Below, in pieces: positions 35,382 through 44,173 of a stretch of 64,000 nucleotides of DNA. The stretch's first letter is position 1. Each line of letters starts with the position of its first letter. The notes beneath the pieces are model-generated. The model saw nothing but the letters and a program-made list of their open reading frames with translations, was not told the origin of the DNA and ran no database searches. Source of the DNA: CAIYRG01 sp965247505 (lineage in GTDB: Bacteria > Pseudomonadota > Alphaproteobacteria > Micropepsales > Micropepsaceae); the NCBI GenBank assembly GCA_965247505.1, contig OZ252020.1, positions 434,001 through 498,000 on the forward strand, in the 5' to 3' direction. The position numbers and the translations under genes were made by a program.

Positions 35382-36395
35382 CTAATCACGTGACGGGATT
35401 TGGATCAGCTCAGCCAACTGATCGTCGCTAAGCGGCGCGCCCAAATAGCGCAGTTCAATCGCCAGCGGGATAATTTCATCGAGACCGAAAATATTATCGG
35501 GATCAAGCGCTTGCTTGGGAAAAAAATCATCGCGTGTGCGCCGCGCAATATCTTCCGAGACATTTGCGAAATCGGCAAAATGCTCCATGGCCGCCGGATC
35601 GTCATACATATATTCAATGGTTTCGCGATAAGCGCGCATGAAGCGGGTGAATTTATCGCTATCGGCATTGAGCCTGCGGGCATTGACCGCCAAGACCCGC
35701 ACGGTTTGGCCGACAAAACGCTCCGCATCATTTCCCGATCCGATAATCCGGATATCGCCCTGGTCCAATTGCTCCAAACCGAAGGGCGGCGCCGACCAAC
35801 CGACATCGACAAGCCCTGACATGACTTGGGTCAATGACGAGGGCGGACTGCCCACCGGCGTGGGGCGGGCTGTGATGCCATATTGGTCGATATATGCTTT
35901 TACGATTTCATGGGTCGAGGCCCCAGTGGTCGAATAGGCAATCGTTTCGCCGTCAATATCACTGACCGATTGCAGCGATGAATCCGAGCGGACATACCAG
36001 AACAAATCCGTCGCGCCGGTGACTTCCGCACCCAGCACCCGCACCGGCGCTCCCCTGCCATAGGCGCCAAGCACCGCCATCACCGAGGGACCGACCCCAA
36101 CATCGACCGCGCCCGATATGACTGTTTGCAAAGTTTCGCCGCCGCCCTGGGTGTAGAGAATCTCGAGCTCCAGCCCGTGCTTCGCAAAGATGCCGCTGCG
36201 CTGCCCAAGCTCGGCAATAGAAGTATCCCAATTGCCGCGCTGGCCCACGGCCATGGTCATTTCATCCAAAGCCGTTTGATCTTGCGCGTAGGCCACCGAC
36301 GCGCCGCCAAGTTGCGCGCAAATCACCAACGCACACATACTAGCGAGCATTTTGCCGCGCGGCAGGCGCGTATCTATCTTTCCATGCAATGTCAT
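35382..36395 (-). CDS. ABC transporter substrate-binding protein of the aromatic catabolic cluster
   Basis: 337 residues. Signal peptide ends 'GGASVAYAQD'. NMT1/SsuA-type fold: 'IAELGQRSGIFAKHGLELEI', 'TQGGGETLQTVISGAVDVGV', 'YSTTGASTHEIVKAYIDQYG' and 'MSGLVDVGWSAPPFGLEQLD'. It lies 14 bases downstream of the Rieske oxygenase gene on the same strand and is probably cotranscribed, which suggests it binds the aromatic substrate of that enzyme. No permease or ATPase is adjacent. A remnant of a close paralogue is at 32761. Confidence 0.85.
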   Translation of the reverse strand: MTLHGKIDTRLPRGKMLASMCALVICAQLGGASVAYAQDQTALDEMTMAVGQRGNWDTSIAELGQRSGIFAKHGLELEILYTQGGGETLQTVISGAVDVGVGPSVMAVLGAYGRGAPVRVLGAEVTGATDLFWYVRSDSSLQSVSDIDGETIAYSTTGASTHEIVKAYIDQYGITARPTPVGSPPSSLTQVMSGLVDVGWSAPPFGLEQLDQGDIRIIGSGNDAERFVGQTVRVLAVNARRLNADSDKFTRFMRAYRETIEYMYDDPAAMEHFADFANVSEDIARRTRDDFFPKQALDPDNIFGLDEIIPLAIELRYLGAPLSDDQLAELIQIPSRD

Positions 36396-36409
36396 AGGGA
36401 GAGTTTAGG

Positions 36410-37705
36410 CTACACAGTCTGGCTTTGAACAGGCTTTGTCGCGGTCTTCGCCTTTAGGCCGCCAAGCTCGCGCCAATCGCTCGATTTGGGGACAACACCT
36501 TCAAAGCTGCGAAGCTTGACTTGGTTTGAGGCTTCCGCCGCGCCGATGATGGTTCCATCGGCCTGAGCTGCCCGCGCAGCCTCGATCATGGTTTTACGAA
36601 ACTGAGCGATTGCGCCGTCGCTGGTGCCAAGACGATCGGTGCTGCGGTCCACAATCGGGCCCATGGTCTCCCACATAATAATGTCTTGGTTCGGAATACC
36701 GGGAACCCCGGTCCAAGAATCGCCTTTCATCGCTTTGCGATCCTGCAGATAATTATTCTCTAAGGTCCGCAAATGGCGATAGGTCGTATCGACATCGACG
36801 CCCACTTCCGCCGCGCAGAATTTGCGCCACGCCTCGGTATCGGGCGTTGCCTCACCGCCAAAGGCGATAAAATGAAACGCGGTATGGGTGTCGTCGCATG
36901 GAATATGCAGAACCGCGATGCGGTAGCGATCATTTGGCGGGATGTGAACGCTATAGGGCGCGATGAAAAGCGTCGTCCTTATATAATTACGCGTCTCTTC
37001 ATTCTCGAAGGGCCGGCGTATGGCCGCATATTTAAAGCCATAGCCCGTACGCTCGACTTGAATTCGCGGCGAAGTGTCGTTCGACGGACGGTACCATGAT
37101 TGATCGGTCGCCTTCGCGCCCTCAACCTTATCCGGAACCATGTCGGAGGAATGCAATAAGGATGAATGCGATGAATCGATGGCCCCTTCCAGAATTTGCG
37201 CCCAATTACAATTTATAATTATTTTGACGATACTGATGCGCGTCGCGTCGTCGCCGCCAAAAACCGGTGTGGTGAAGGGAGGAGCATTTTCCTCATCTCC
37301 CATATAGGTCCAGATAAAACCTGCCACCTCATGCACTGGATAGGATTTATGTTTTAGCCGTCCGGCGATGCCGGCCCGCGCTTCCGTAGGCGTTTCTTGT
37401 ACCAGCCCATCCACGCCGAACTTCCAGCCATGATAAAGACAGCGTAAGCCGCAACCCTCATTGCGACCAAAGAAGAGCGAGGCCTTTCTATGCATGCATT
37501 GCTCGCCCAAAAGCCCTACCCGGCCTTCTGAATCGCGAAACGCAACCAAATCTTCGCCTAAAAGACGCACCCGCACCGGATTGCCGTTCGCCTCAGGCAA
37601 TTCTTCGCTTAAACAAGCGGGAAGCCAGTGGCCGCGCATGATCGCACCCATGGGCGCATCGCCCTCGACCCGCGTCAGAAGCTCATTTTCTTCGAGGCTC
37701 AGCAT
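36410..37705 (-). CDS. Rieske non-heme iron aromatic ring oxygenase, phthalate dioxygenase-like
   Basis: 431 residues. The N-terminal Rieske domain has C70-x-H72 ('EQCMHRK') and C89-x2-H92 ('RCLYHGW') for a [2Fe-2S] cluster. The catalytic domain has the mononuclear iron set D177, H180, H185 in 'EGAIDSSHSSLLHSSDM'. 'NNYLQDRKAMKGDSWTGVPG' and 'NQDIIMWETMGPIVDRSTDR' are typical of phthalate 4,5-dioxygenase-type oxygenases. It would hydroxylate an aromatic ring using electrons from a reductase that is not in the window. Divergent from the dehydrogenase gene at 37862. Confidence 0.9.
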   Translation of the reverse strand: MLSLEENELLTRVEGDAPMGAIMRGHWLPACLSEELPEANGNPVRVRLLGEDLVAFRDSEGRVGLLGEQCMHRKASLFFGRNEGCGLRCLYHGWKFGVDGLVQETPTEARAGIAGRLKHKSYPVHEVAGFIWTYMGDEENAPPFTTPVFGGDDATRISIVKIIINCNWAQILEGAIDSSHSSLLHSSDMVPDKVEGAKATDQSWYRPSNDTSPRIQVERTGYGFKYAAIRRPFENEETRNYIRTTLFIAPYSVHIPPNDRYRIAVLHIPCDDTHTAFHFIAFGGEATPDTEAWRKFCAAEVGVDVDTTYRHLRTLENNYLQDRKAMKGDSWTGVPGIPNQDIIMWETMGPIVDRSTDRLGTSDGAIAQFRKTMIEAARAAQADGTIIGAAEASNQVKLRSFEGVVPKSSDWRELGGLKAKTATKPVQSQTV

Positions 37706-37861
37706 GCACGCGATCCCTCAAAACCTCTATTTCCAGGCCGATAAACTTGCCACAGTGGCATTTACTTAGCAATCTAAGTTTATGACTTTCCTTTCTTTTG
37801 CTTTGTTGCGCAATTCATGGATTCATCGTTTGAGTTCGCACTGTGAAAATCGAGGTGACAA

Positions 37862-39052
37862 ATGACGGATGCAATCCTGCGCATTGGGGCCCTTGGGCTT
37901 GGCCGCGCCTTTACATTGATGTTGCCGACATTTGTCAGCGATCCACGGGTGGAACTTGTTGCCGCCGCCGATCCTCTGCTCGCGCCGCGCAAAAGATTTG
38001 CCCAAGATTTCTCAAGAAAAATCTATGAAGACGCCGAAGCGCTTTGCCGCGATCCCAATGTCGCTGTGGTCTATATCGCATCGCCGCACCAATTGCATGT
38101 AAGCCATGCCGAAATGGCTGCCGCCGCGGGCAAGCATATTTTGGTCGAAAAGCCGATGGCGCTGAATCTGGGCGAATGCATGCGGATGAACGAAGCGGCC
38201 TCAAAGGCCAATGTTCATCTTATTATCGGCCACAGCCACAGTTTCGATGCACCCATTCTTCGCACAGCTAAGCATATTGCCGGCGGCAAAATGGGCACAT
38301 TGCGCATGATTCAAATGTTGAACTTCACTGATTTTCTCTATCGCCCGCGCCGCGCCGAAGAACTCGATACCACACAAGGCGGCGGTGTTGTGTTCTCTCA
38401 AGCAGCGCATCAAGTCGATATCGCACGGCTATTGGGCGGGGGCAGGGTGCGGAGCGTTCGTGCGCTTACCGGGGCGTGGGATGAAAGCCGCCCTACGGAA
38501 GGCGCCTATAGCGCGCTACTGAACTTCGAGAACGGCGCCTTCGCGAACCTCACCTATAGCGGTTATGGCCATTTCGACTCGGACGAATTTTGCGACTGGA
38601 TCGGAGAATCGGGAAAACAAAAAGACCCGACAATTTACGGCGCCGCCCGAAAATCGCTGCAGGACTTAAACGCCGAGGAAGAAGCGGTGATGAAAGCTGC
38701 GCGCAATTATGGCGGGCCAAATTATGCGGCTTCCGATCCAAATGACCACCCACCCCATCATCAGCATTTCGGTTTTGTGCTGGCCTCTTGCGAGCACGCC
38801 GATCTAAGACCGCTGCCCAATGGCGTCATGGTCTATGGCGATCAGGAGCAATATTACGACAAAATACCCGAGCCGAAAATACCGCGCGCCGAAGTTATTG
38901 ACGAGCTTTACGATGCAATCATCCATGACAAAGCACCTCTTCACTCGGGCAGATGGTCCTTGGCCACCATGGAAGTGTGTCTAGCGCTATTGCGTTCCGC
39001 CAATGAAGGCCATGAGGTTTTCTTGAGCGAGCAGGTGGGCCCCAATGAATAG
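37862..39052 (+). CDS. Gfo/Idh/MocA oxidoreductase, dihydrodiol dehydrogenase-like
   Basis: 396 residues. N-terminal Rossmann fold ('RIGALGLGRAFTLMLPTFVS', then 'VVYIASPHQLHVSHAEMAAA'), the signature 'KHILVEKPMALNLGECMRM', and a C-terminal GFO/IDH/MOCA domain. Phthalate 4,5-cis-dihydrodiol dehydrogenase belongs to this family, and the divergent Rieske gene supports that role: NAD(P)-dependent rearomatisation of a cis-dihydrodiol. The substrate is inferred from context. It overlaps the MarR gene by eight bases. Confidence 0.85.
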   Translation: MTDAILRIGALGLGRAFTLMLPTFVSDPRVELVAAADPLLAPRKRFAQDFSRKIYEDAEALCRDPNVAVVYIASPHQLHVSHAEMAAAAGKHILVEKPMALNLGECMRMNEAASKANVHLIIGHSHSFDAPILRTAKHIAGGKMGTLRMIQMLNFTDFLYRPRRAEELDTTQGGGVVFSQAAHQVDIARLLGGGRVRSVRALTGAWDESRPTEGAYSALLNFENGAFANLTYSGYGHFDSDEFCDWIGESGKQKDPTIYGAARKSLQDLNAEEEAVMKAARNYGGPNYAASDPNDHPPHHQHFGFVLASCEHADLRPLPNGVMVYGDQEQYYDKIPEPKIPRAEVIDELYDAIIHDKAPLHSGRWSLATMEVCLALLRSANEGHEVFLSEQVGPNE

Positions 39053-39572
39053 GAAGTCCATGAATAAGACTCCCCGAATTGATAATTCCAGAGGCGATAC
39101 TTCCTCGCGCGAAATATTGCGCCATTGGCAAGAGGCCGTCCCGAATGACCGGCTGGCTCATCTTGTTAAAGACGCGACACGGGCACTGGTGCGCGCATTG
39201 CAGCTGCGGCTTGCCGATTACGAGATTCCCTTCGGCCATTGGAGCTTTCTGCGAATCCTTTGGGAAAACGACGGACTCACCCAGCGCGAATTGAGCGCGC
39301 GCGCCGGCGTGATGGAGCCGACAACCTATAGAGCGCTTAAAGCGATGGAGCAGCGCGGCTTTATTGCCAAACGCCAGACACCGACCAACAAAAAGAACAT
39401 CTACATCTATCTCACGCCCAGGGGCCGGGCGTTAAAGAGAAAACTCATTCCCTTGGCCGAAGAAGTAAATCGGATTGCCGTCGGCAAAGTAAAATCGACC
39501 GACATCGCAGCGACGCGAAAAACCCTTCTTGCGATAATCGGGAATTTGGCGGCAGACGAGGTGGGGGATTAG
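39045..39572 (+). CDS. MarR-family transcriptional regulator
   Basis: 175 residues, with a start at 39045 or 39060. Winged helix: 'LADYEIPFGHWSFLRILWEN', 'LTQRELSARAGVMEPTTYRA' and 'RGFIAKRQTPTNKKNIYIYL'. It overlaps the end of the dehydrogenase gene, so it is translated with it and probably controls the divergent Rieske/dehydrogenase promoter in response to an aromatic ligand, as MarR proteins of catabolic clusters do. Confidence 0.9.
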   Translation: MNRKSMNKTPRIDNSRGDTSSREILRHWQEAVPNDRLAHLVKDATRALVRALQLRLADYEIPFGHWSFLRILWENDGLTQRELSARAGVMEPTTYRALKAMEQRGFIAKRQTPTNKKNIYIYLTPRGRALKRKLIPLAEEVNRIAVGKVKSTDIAATRKTLLAIIGNLAADEVGD

Positions 39573-39672
39573 TAAGTGGCACGCGCGCTGGGCCTAGTTG
39601 TAAACGAGGTTCATACTCCTCCGCACGCAATTTGGACTGGTACGAACGCTCTCAAAGGAAAGTGAATTCGCC

Positions 39673-40530
39673 ATGACCAGTAATCTCTTCATTCTTGTCG
39701 CAGGCTCGACCGGCAACCAAGGCGGTGCGGTTGCCCGTGCCCTGCTTCGCCGCGGACACCGGGTTCGGGCCATCGTCCGTAATCCGAACGCCGCCTCGGC
39801 GAATGCACTTGAAGCAGCCGGCGCCGAACTTTTCCAAGCCTCCTATGACGATCGCGCTGCACTTAGCAAAGCCGCTGCAGGCGTTGACGGCGTCTTTATG
39901 GTTACGACGCCCGCCGGTGGGATCGAAATCGAAATCAAACAAGGAGTTGTCCAGAGCGAAGCCGATGGCGAGGCGAAAGTTCCGCATATCGTCTTCAGCT
40001 CCGTGGGGAGCGCCAATCTGCAAACCGGGATTCCACATTTCGAAAGCAAATTTCGCATCGAGAAGAAATTGGCCGTGCTTGATCTTCCCCACACGGTGAG
40101 CGCGCCGACCTATTTCATGGAAAATCTGCTATTTCCCGATACGGTCAAAGGAATCGCGTCGGGAACACTCGGCGTTGCGATGCCCGCCGGCACTTCTCTT
40201 CAAATGCAATCGGTAAGCGACATCGGCGAATTCGCGGCCTCTTTATTTGAGCGCAAAGACAGCGTGATTGGAAAACGGTTCGATATCGCAGCCGACGAAG
40301 TTTCGGGAAGCGAAATGGCTGACATTCTTGGCCGCATCACCGGCAAGCAAGTCGCTTACCAAGAACTTTCCCCCGACATGTTCCGCCCCGCGATGGAAGA
40401 CATGGCGCTGATGTTCGAATGGTTCGAGCGTGTCGGCTATGTCGCCGACATCGCCCAATTAAGGACCGAGTACGAAGATGTTCCTTGGGCAGGTTTCGAA
40501 GATTGGGCCAAAAACCAAGAATGGGCGTGA
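39673..40530 (+). CDS. NmrA-like NAD(P)-binding protein
   Basis: 285 residues. The N-terminal 'ILVAGSTGNQGGAVARALLR' is the GxxGxxG dinucleotide motif of atypical short-chain dehydrogenases, followed by 'HRVRAIVRNPNAASANALEA' and 'VDGVFMVTTPAGG'. The 'HFESKFRIEKKLAVLDLPHT' and 'APTYFMENLL' blocks are typical of NmrA/HSCARG proteins, redox sensors or reductases. It lacks the Tyr-x3-Lys pair of classical enzymes. Possible link to the catabolic cluster by position only. Confidence 0.85.
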   Translation: MTSNLFILVAGSTGNQGGAVARALLRRGHRVRAIVRNPNAASANALEAAGAELFQASYDDRAALSKAAAGVDGVFMVTTPAGGIEIEIKQGVVQSEADGEAKVPHIVFSSVGSANLQTGIPHFESKFRIEKKLAVLDLPHTVSAPTYFMENLLFPDTVKGIASGTLGVAMPAGTSLQMQSVSDIGEFAASLFERKDSVIGKRFDIAADEVSGSEMADILGRITGKQVAYQELSPDMFRPAMEDMALMFEWFERVGYVADIAQLRTEYEDVPWAGFEDWAKNQEWA

Positions 40531-40615
40531 CGGTATTTCGTTTCGGTGACATTCAACTTGCCAGTCAGCACCAGCGCGGCTAGCGTCTAAACGACCAAAC
40601 GTTTGGTGTCGGTCA

Positions 40616-41464
40616 ATGCCTGAACGTCTCAAAATCACCGGTTTTGCCGTTCTAATGGCGGTGATGATTTTGCCCGCGATTTCCAGCGCGCAAACTGAAG
40701 ACGCGCAAAACGACGGCAATGCCCCCCTGCCCCGTCTTCCGCTTCCCATTGCGCCCGGAAACTATCCGGTCGAATCTATCATCGCCAATGAAGAGGGCAG
40801 TGTCGTTCTACGCGCCAACATCGGCACGGACGGTCAAATGTCGGGTGCTCAGGTAACAACATCCAGCGGATATGAACGCCTGGATGCAGCATCGATTTTT
40901 CTTACCAATGACGCACGTCTTCCGACGCCGCCTACTAATGCGGCAGGCGAGCTGGTCAGCGTCGATGTGCTTGTCGATATGAATTGGGAATTGCCGCTGG
41001 AGACGGCAGATGAGTACTTGATCAAACCGGATTTGCCGCCGGGTGTGACGCCACCGGAACCAGACGGCACCTCAGCCGCTTCCGTGCGGGCGCGGGATTA
41101 TCCCTCATCAGCAATCAGGCGCGGTGTGCACGGCACGGTCGCGATGAATATTTTGGTGTCGGAGGAAGGTGAAGCCGATGGCGTCGAAATTACACATCCC
41201 AGCGGCGAACGCGACATTGATCGTGCCGCGGAAACTCTTAGCCAACGGTTCCGCTGGATTCCCGCGAACCAAAACGGGGCAATCACCGCGTGGCAAATTC
41301 CATACGTAATCCACTTTGTCGCTATCCCGGGTAGAGCGTCCGGCCGTTGCCATACCGTCCCGCTGGTAGCCGACACCGACTCGACGGTTAACATTACAGG
41401 CTCGTTGACACGGGGGGCGGGTCGGCGGTTCATCCAACCACTGTCAACCGATGGATTCGTGTAA
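40616..41464 (+). CDS. Exported TonB C-terminal domain protein, probable late frameshift
   Basis: 282 residues with a signal peptide ('VLMAVMILPAISSAQ'). It contains two TonB_C-like modules: 'LRANIGTDGQMSGAQVTTSS', then 'MNILVSEEGEADGVEITHPS'. TonB_C domains normally contact outer-membrane receptors, but no transmembrane anchor or proline spacer is seen. Near 41413, at a run of six G, the frame changes: the other frame continues 'DIALLQTNDGWRKLSDYFVE', matching the end of the paralogue at 58303. The annotated end is therefore probably premature and the gene damaged. Confidence 0.7.
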   Translation: MPERLKITGFAVLMAVMILPAISSAQTEDAQNDGNAPLPRLPLPIAPGNYPVESIIANEEGSVVLRANIGTDGQMSGAQVTTSSGYERLDAASIFLTNDARLPTPPTNAAGELVSVDVLVDMNWELPLETADEYLIKPDLPPGVTPPEPDGTSAASVRARDYPSSAIRRGVHGTVAMNILVSEEGEADGVEITHPSGERDIDRAAETLSQRFRWIPANQNGAITAWQIPYVIHFVAIPGRASGRCHTVPLVADTDSTVNITGSLTRGAGRRFIQPLSTDGFV

Positions 41465-41805
41465 ACGAACCGGGCCATGTCGACATTGCGCTTCTCCAAA
41501 CCAACGATGGCTGGCGAAAACTGTCCGATTATTTTGTCGAGGCGTTGGACGGGGTGAACGACATTGAAACGTATTTCGTCGAAGGTGTTGCAACAGCGTG
41601 TTGGTATTACAGGCCGTTACTCCTGCCGGCGGACGGCCCTCAGCCAAGACGGACGCCGCTTACGCCTCCAGAAATGCCGCTTAATCCGTCACCCATGACC
41701 GATCCAATGTATGCGCCACCCAATAATCGATATCGAAGTGTTACGGCGCGTGGGTCGCCGAAGCAGATCGTTTCCGAAACCAAAAGCCGACCTCCACTCC
41801 ACCCT

Positions 41806-42651
41806 TCAAAAATCGGGCGAGTTGTCCTGTGGGATGGGCGGCAGATCATAGCCGAAATAATCCTCGTTATTTTCGGCGCAGATGCGCTCGGTAAAGAGCC
41901 GGCCTACATCTCTGCGAAAACGGCGCATTGCGCTCCAGGGCATGGTGAAGGCGCCCTGATCTTCCACCTGCACGGTGACTTCGAGCATCGCACCGTCATC
42001 GATCATGCGATAACGCTCCACCACGTGAAGCATAACGGAGTGCGGCGTGCGGTAATTATCCATAAAGCTGCGATCGTCGAGCCCGATGGTGTCGACCACA
42101 AGAGTATCGCCTTCATAATGGCCGATGGATTCACCATGCCAGGACGGCGTGGGATTATCCGTATGCGGACCATTCATTGCAACACGGCGCACTTCGGAAT
42201 TGGGCTCCAATAGAATCTGAACCTCATCCGCACTTTGCAGCAAAAATAACGGCGAGCCGGGACGAAGCAAGAAGACCGGCAGGCCCGGCGGCCAGCAACG
42301 CACTTTGCCGTCGAAAATCGGCGCGCCCGAAAGCGCCTCTTCGTTCTGTACTCGCAAGGCTTCGACCACCCAGGGCTGCAATGTGGGGTTATCTAGATCG
42401 GCAATGCGAAAATTGGCGTCTTCGCCGGTGCGCGAGGCCTGCGCATTGGAGATATAGGGATAATCCGGATGGGCCGTGACCGGGCCCGGCCCACTGTCCG
42501 GCGGATCGAGCTCGTTTCCGATACCAACCCAGCCGACACTAAAGCCATGGAAATCGGGGATGGGGCTTTCTTGGGCAAGAGCCTGGCCAACAAGCACCAT
42601 GGAAGACCCAAGCCCGACAGCAAATCCGAAGGCAAGCCCAATTCGTGTCAT
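41806..42651 (-). CDS. Exported protein of an uncharacterised family
   Basis: About 281 residues from the ATG at 42651, chosen because it directly precedes the signal peptide ('FGFAVGLGSSMVLVGQALAQ'). The C-terminal half reads 'RRVAMNGPHTDNPTPSWHGE', 'SIGHYEGDTLVVDTIGLDDR', 'HVVERYRMIDDGAMLEVTVQ' and 'VEDQGAFTMPWSAMRRFRR'. I know this pattern from exported proteins of unknown role in Acidobacteria and Alphaproteobacteria, often beside DUF6152 genes. Divergent from secreted family member 4. Confidence 0.7.
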   Translation of the reverse strand: MTRIGLAFGFAVGLGSSMVLVGQALAQESPIPDFHGFSVGWVGIGNELDPPDSGPGPVTAHPDYPYISNAQASRTGEDANFRIADLDNPTLQPWVVEALRVQNEEALSGAPIFDGKVRCWPPGLPVFLLRPGSPLFLLQSADEVQILLEPNSEVRRVAMNGPHTDNPTPSWHGESIGHYEGDTLVVDTIGLDDRSFMDNYRTPHSVMLHVVERYRMIDDGAMLEVTVQVEDQGAFTMPWSAMRRFRRDVGRLFTERICAENNEDYFGYDLPPIPQDNSPDF

Positions 42652-42831
42652 CAATCTAATCTGCCCAAAAAATAATCCAGCCAATACCAGGCACAATTGT
42701 CCGCGCGCGGCGGACACTAGCGCAAAACTGAACCTCCCCCAAACCGTTTTGCCGGCTAGCCTTCGGCGCATTGGGCCCGCGCCCACTCGCATGCTAAACT
42801 GAGGCTACGCCAAGCCTTGGGAGGAACGAGA

Positions 42832-43479
42832 TTGCGCTTTAATTCTGCACTCGCTGCGGCCATCGCCCTCAACTTTGTGGCATCGCTCTTGCCCGCCTCT
42901 TCCCATGCGCAAGCATGGTCGGAATTTTTTAGTCTTGAGGATCGCTTCCAAATCGGTTTTCCGGGAGAGCCCAGCGTAGAGGAAATCTCCTACATCGCGG
43001 TGAACGGAAATCCCTTCCCCGCGCGGCGCTATGCGGTGAATGTAGCGGAGCAAGGCTACGCAGTCATAGTCGTTGATTTCGCAACTGCGTATGATTTTGC
43101 AACAGCGCGCGATAGCGAGGAGATGGTCGTGTTGGGAGCGATCGCCCATGCCGCAACAAATTATCGCCAAAGGGGCGAAGTCACCTATGACGGCTATACG
43201 CGTTATGACCGCCTGCCCGCGCACAAGCTTCAGATCACCGAGCCCGATGGGCGGCTTTTATATGTCTCGATCATCCTGCATGAGGATCACAACATCGATG
43301 CGCGGCGGTTATATATTGTCGAGGCCAGCGCACCGCCGGGCGCGCCGCCGCCACTTGCCTTTCAAGGTACTTTTTATATTACCGACGAGAATCTCGAGCG
43401 CATCAGCTATGACACCAATGCCGAAGGCCATAGGATACGCATCATTCCCGGCAGCGGCGGGATTCCGCTTCCGGAATGA
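42832..43479 (+). CDS. Secreted protein, window-wide paralogous family (member 4)
   Basis: 215 residues from a TTG at 42832, set by 'gggagg' nine bases before it; no ATG is available. Signal peptide ends 'PASSHAQA'. The mature part reads 'FFSLEDRFQIGFPGEPSVEE', 'GNPFPARRYAVNV', 'GYAVIVVDF', 'RRLYIVEASAPPGAPPPLAF' and ends 'RIRIIPGSGGIPLPE'. It aligns over its full length with member 2. Function unknown. Confidence 0.8.
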   Translation: MRFNSALAAAIALNFVASLLPASSHAQAWSEFFSLEDRFQIGFPGEPSVEEISYIAVNGNPFPARRYAVNVAEQGYAVIVVDFATAYDFATARDSEEMVVLGAIAHAATNYRQRGEVTYDGYTRYDRLPAHKLQITEPDGRLLYVSIILHEDHNIDARRLYIVEASAPPGAPPPLAFQGTFYITDENLERISYDTNAEGHRIRIIPGSGGIPLPE

Positions 43480-43541
43480 GCTGAGCACAAATGCGCGTCA
43501 AATTAAACGACACACAGTTAAACGAAACTCAGGGTTAATTA

Positions 43542-43952
43542 TTACGCTTTGCCACCGCCGATATTATAGAGCGTGTCTTCATCGCGCAGCATGAACAACA
43601 TGATGCAGGCGGCAAGCATCGGCCAAGCCGCATAGAAGAGCAGATTGAAATCGAGATATTGCTGCCAGGAGGTAAACGTCGCGACGGAATGAATCAGCAA
43701 AATCGCGCAATAAGACCATTTCTTGAAAAAGCCCAATAGAAAGGCAGCGATAATGGCCAGCTGGCCGACACCAAGCACGGCAGAAACCGAGGCATCGAGT
43801 CCGCCAATAAAATAGAAATTCTCGAACACCCGAGCCGTGTGCTCCGGATTGACGATTTTGTCGACCGACCACGGAATCATAACGGCCGCCACACCCAAGC
43901 GGAGCAATAAGAGCCCCAAATTAAGCTGCGCCGGCGATGATGTCTCAGACAT
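43542..43952 (-). CDS. DoxX-like membrane protein
   Basis: 136 residues from the ATG at 43952, after 'ggggagaaact'. Four hydrophobic helices: 'LGLLLLRLGVAAVMIPW', 'SVSAVLGVGQLAIIAAFLLG', 'YCAILLIHSVATFTSW' and 'FYAAWPMLAACIMLFML'. The pattern matches DoxX/DUF6041-type small membrane proteins whose roles are mostly unknown; some belong to quinone-linked redox systems. It converges with secreted family member 4. Confidence 0.75.
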   Translation of the reverse strand: MSETSSPAQLNLGLLLLRLGVAAVMIPWSVDKIVNPEHTARVFENFYFIGGLDASVSAVLGVGQLAIIAAFLLGFFKKWSYCAILLIHSVATFTSWQQYLDFNLLFYAAWPMLAACIMLFMLRDEDTLYNIGGGKA

Positions 43953-44173
43953 AGTTTCTCCCCTTACCAATCATTCGCCCGGCCAGTTCGCGCGTTTCTT
44001 GCTCAACGGACGGGCGCATTATTTTCGTCTCTATGCTTAAAGCATAGCAAGTTTGTTCAGCTGCCGGAGCAAATATTTGCGTTCATTTTAAGAATATTGG
44101 CCCAATAGCTGCTCGAATTTCAGAGCGGATGCGCCACTTTATCTCATAGCGGAAAATACCTTAAGCTTACATC

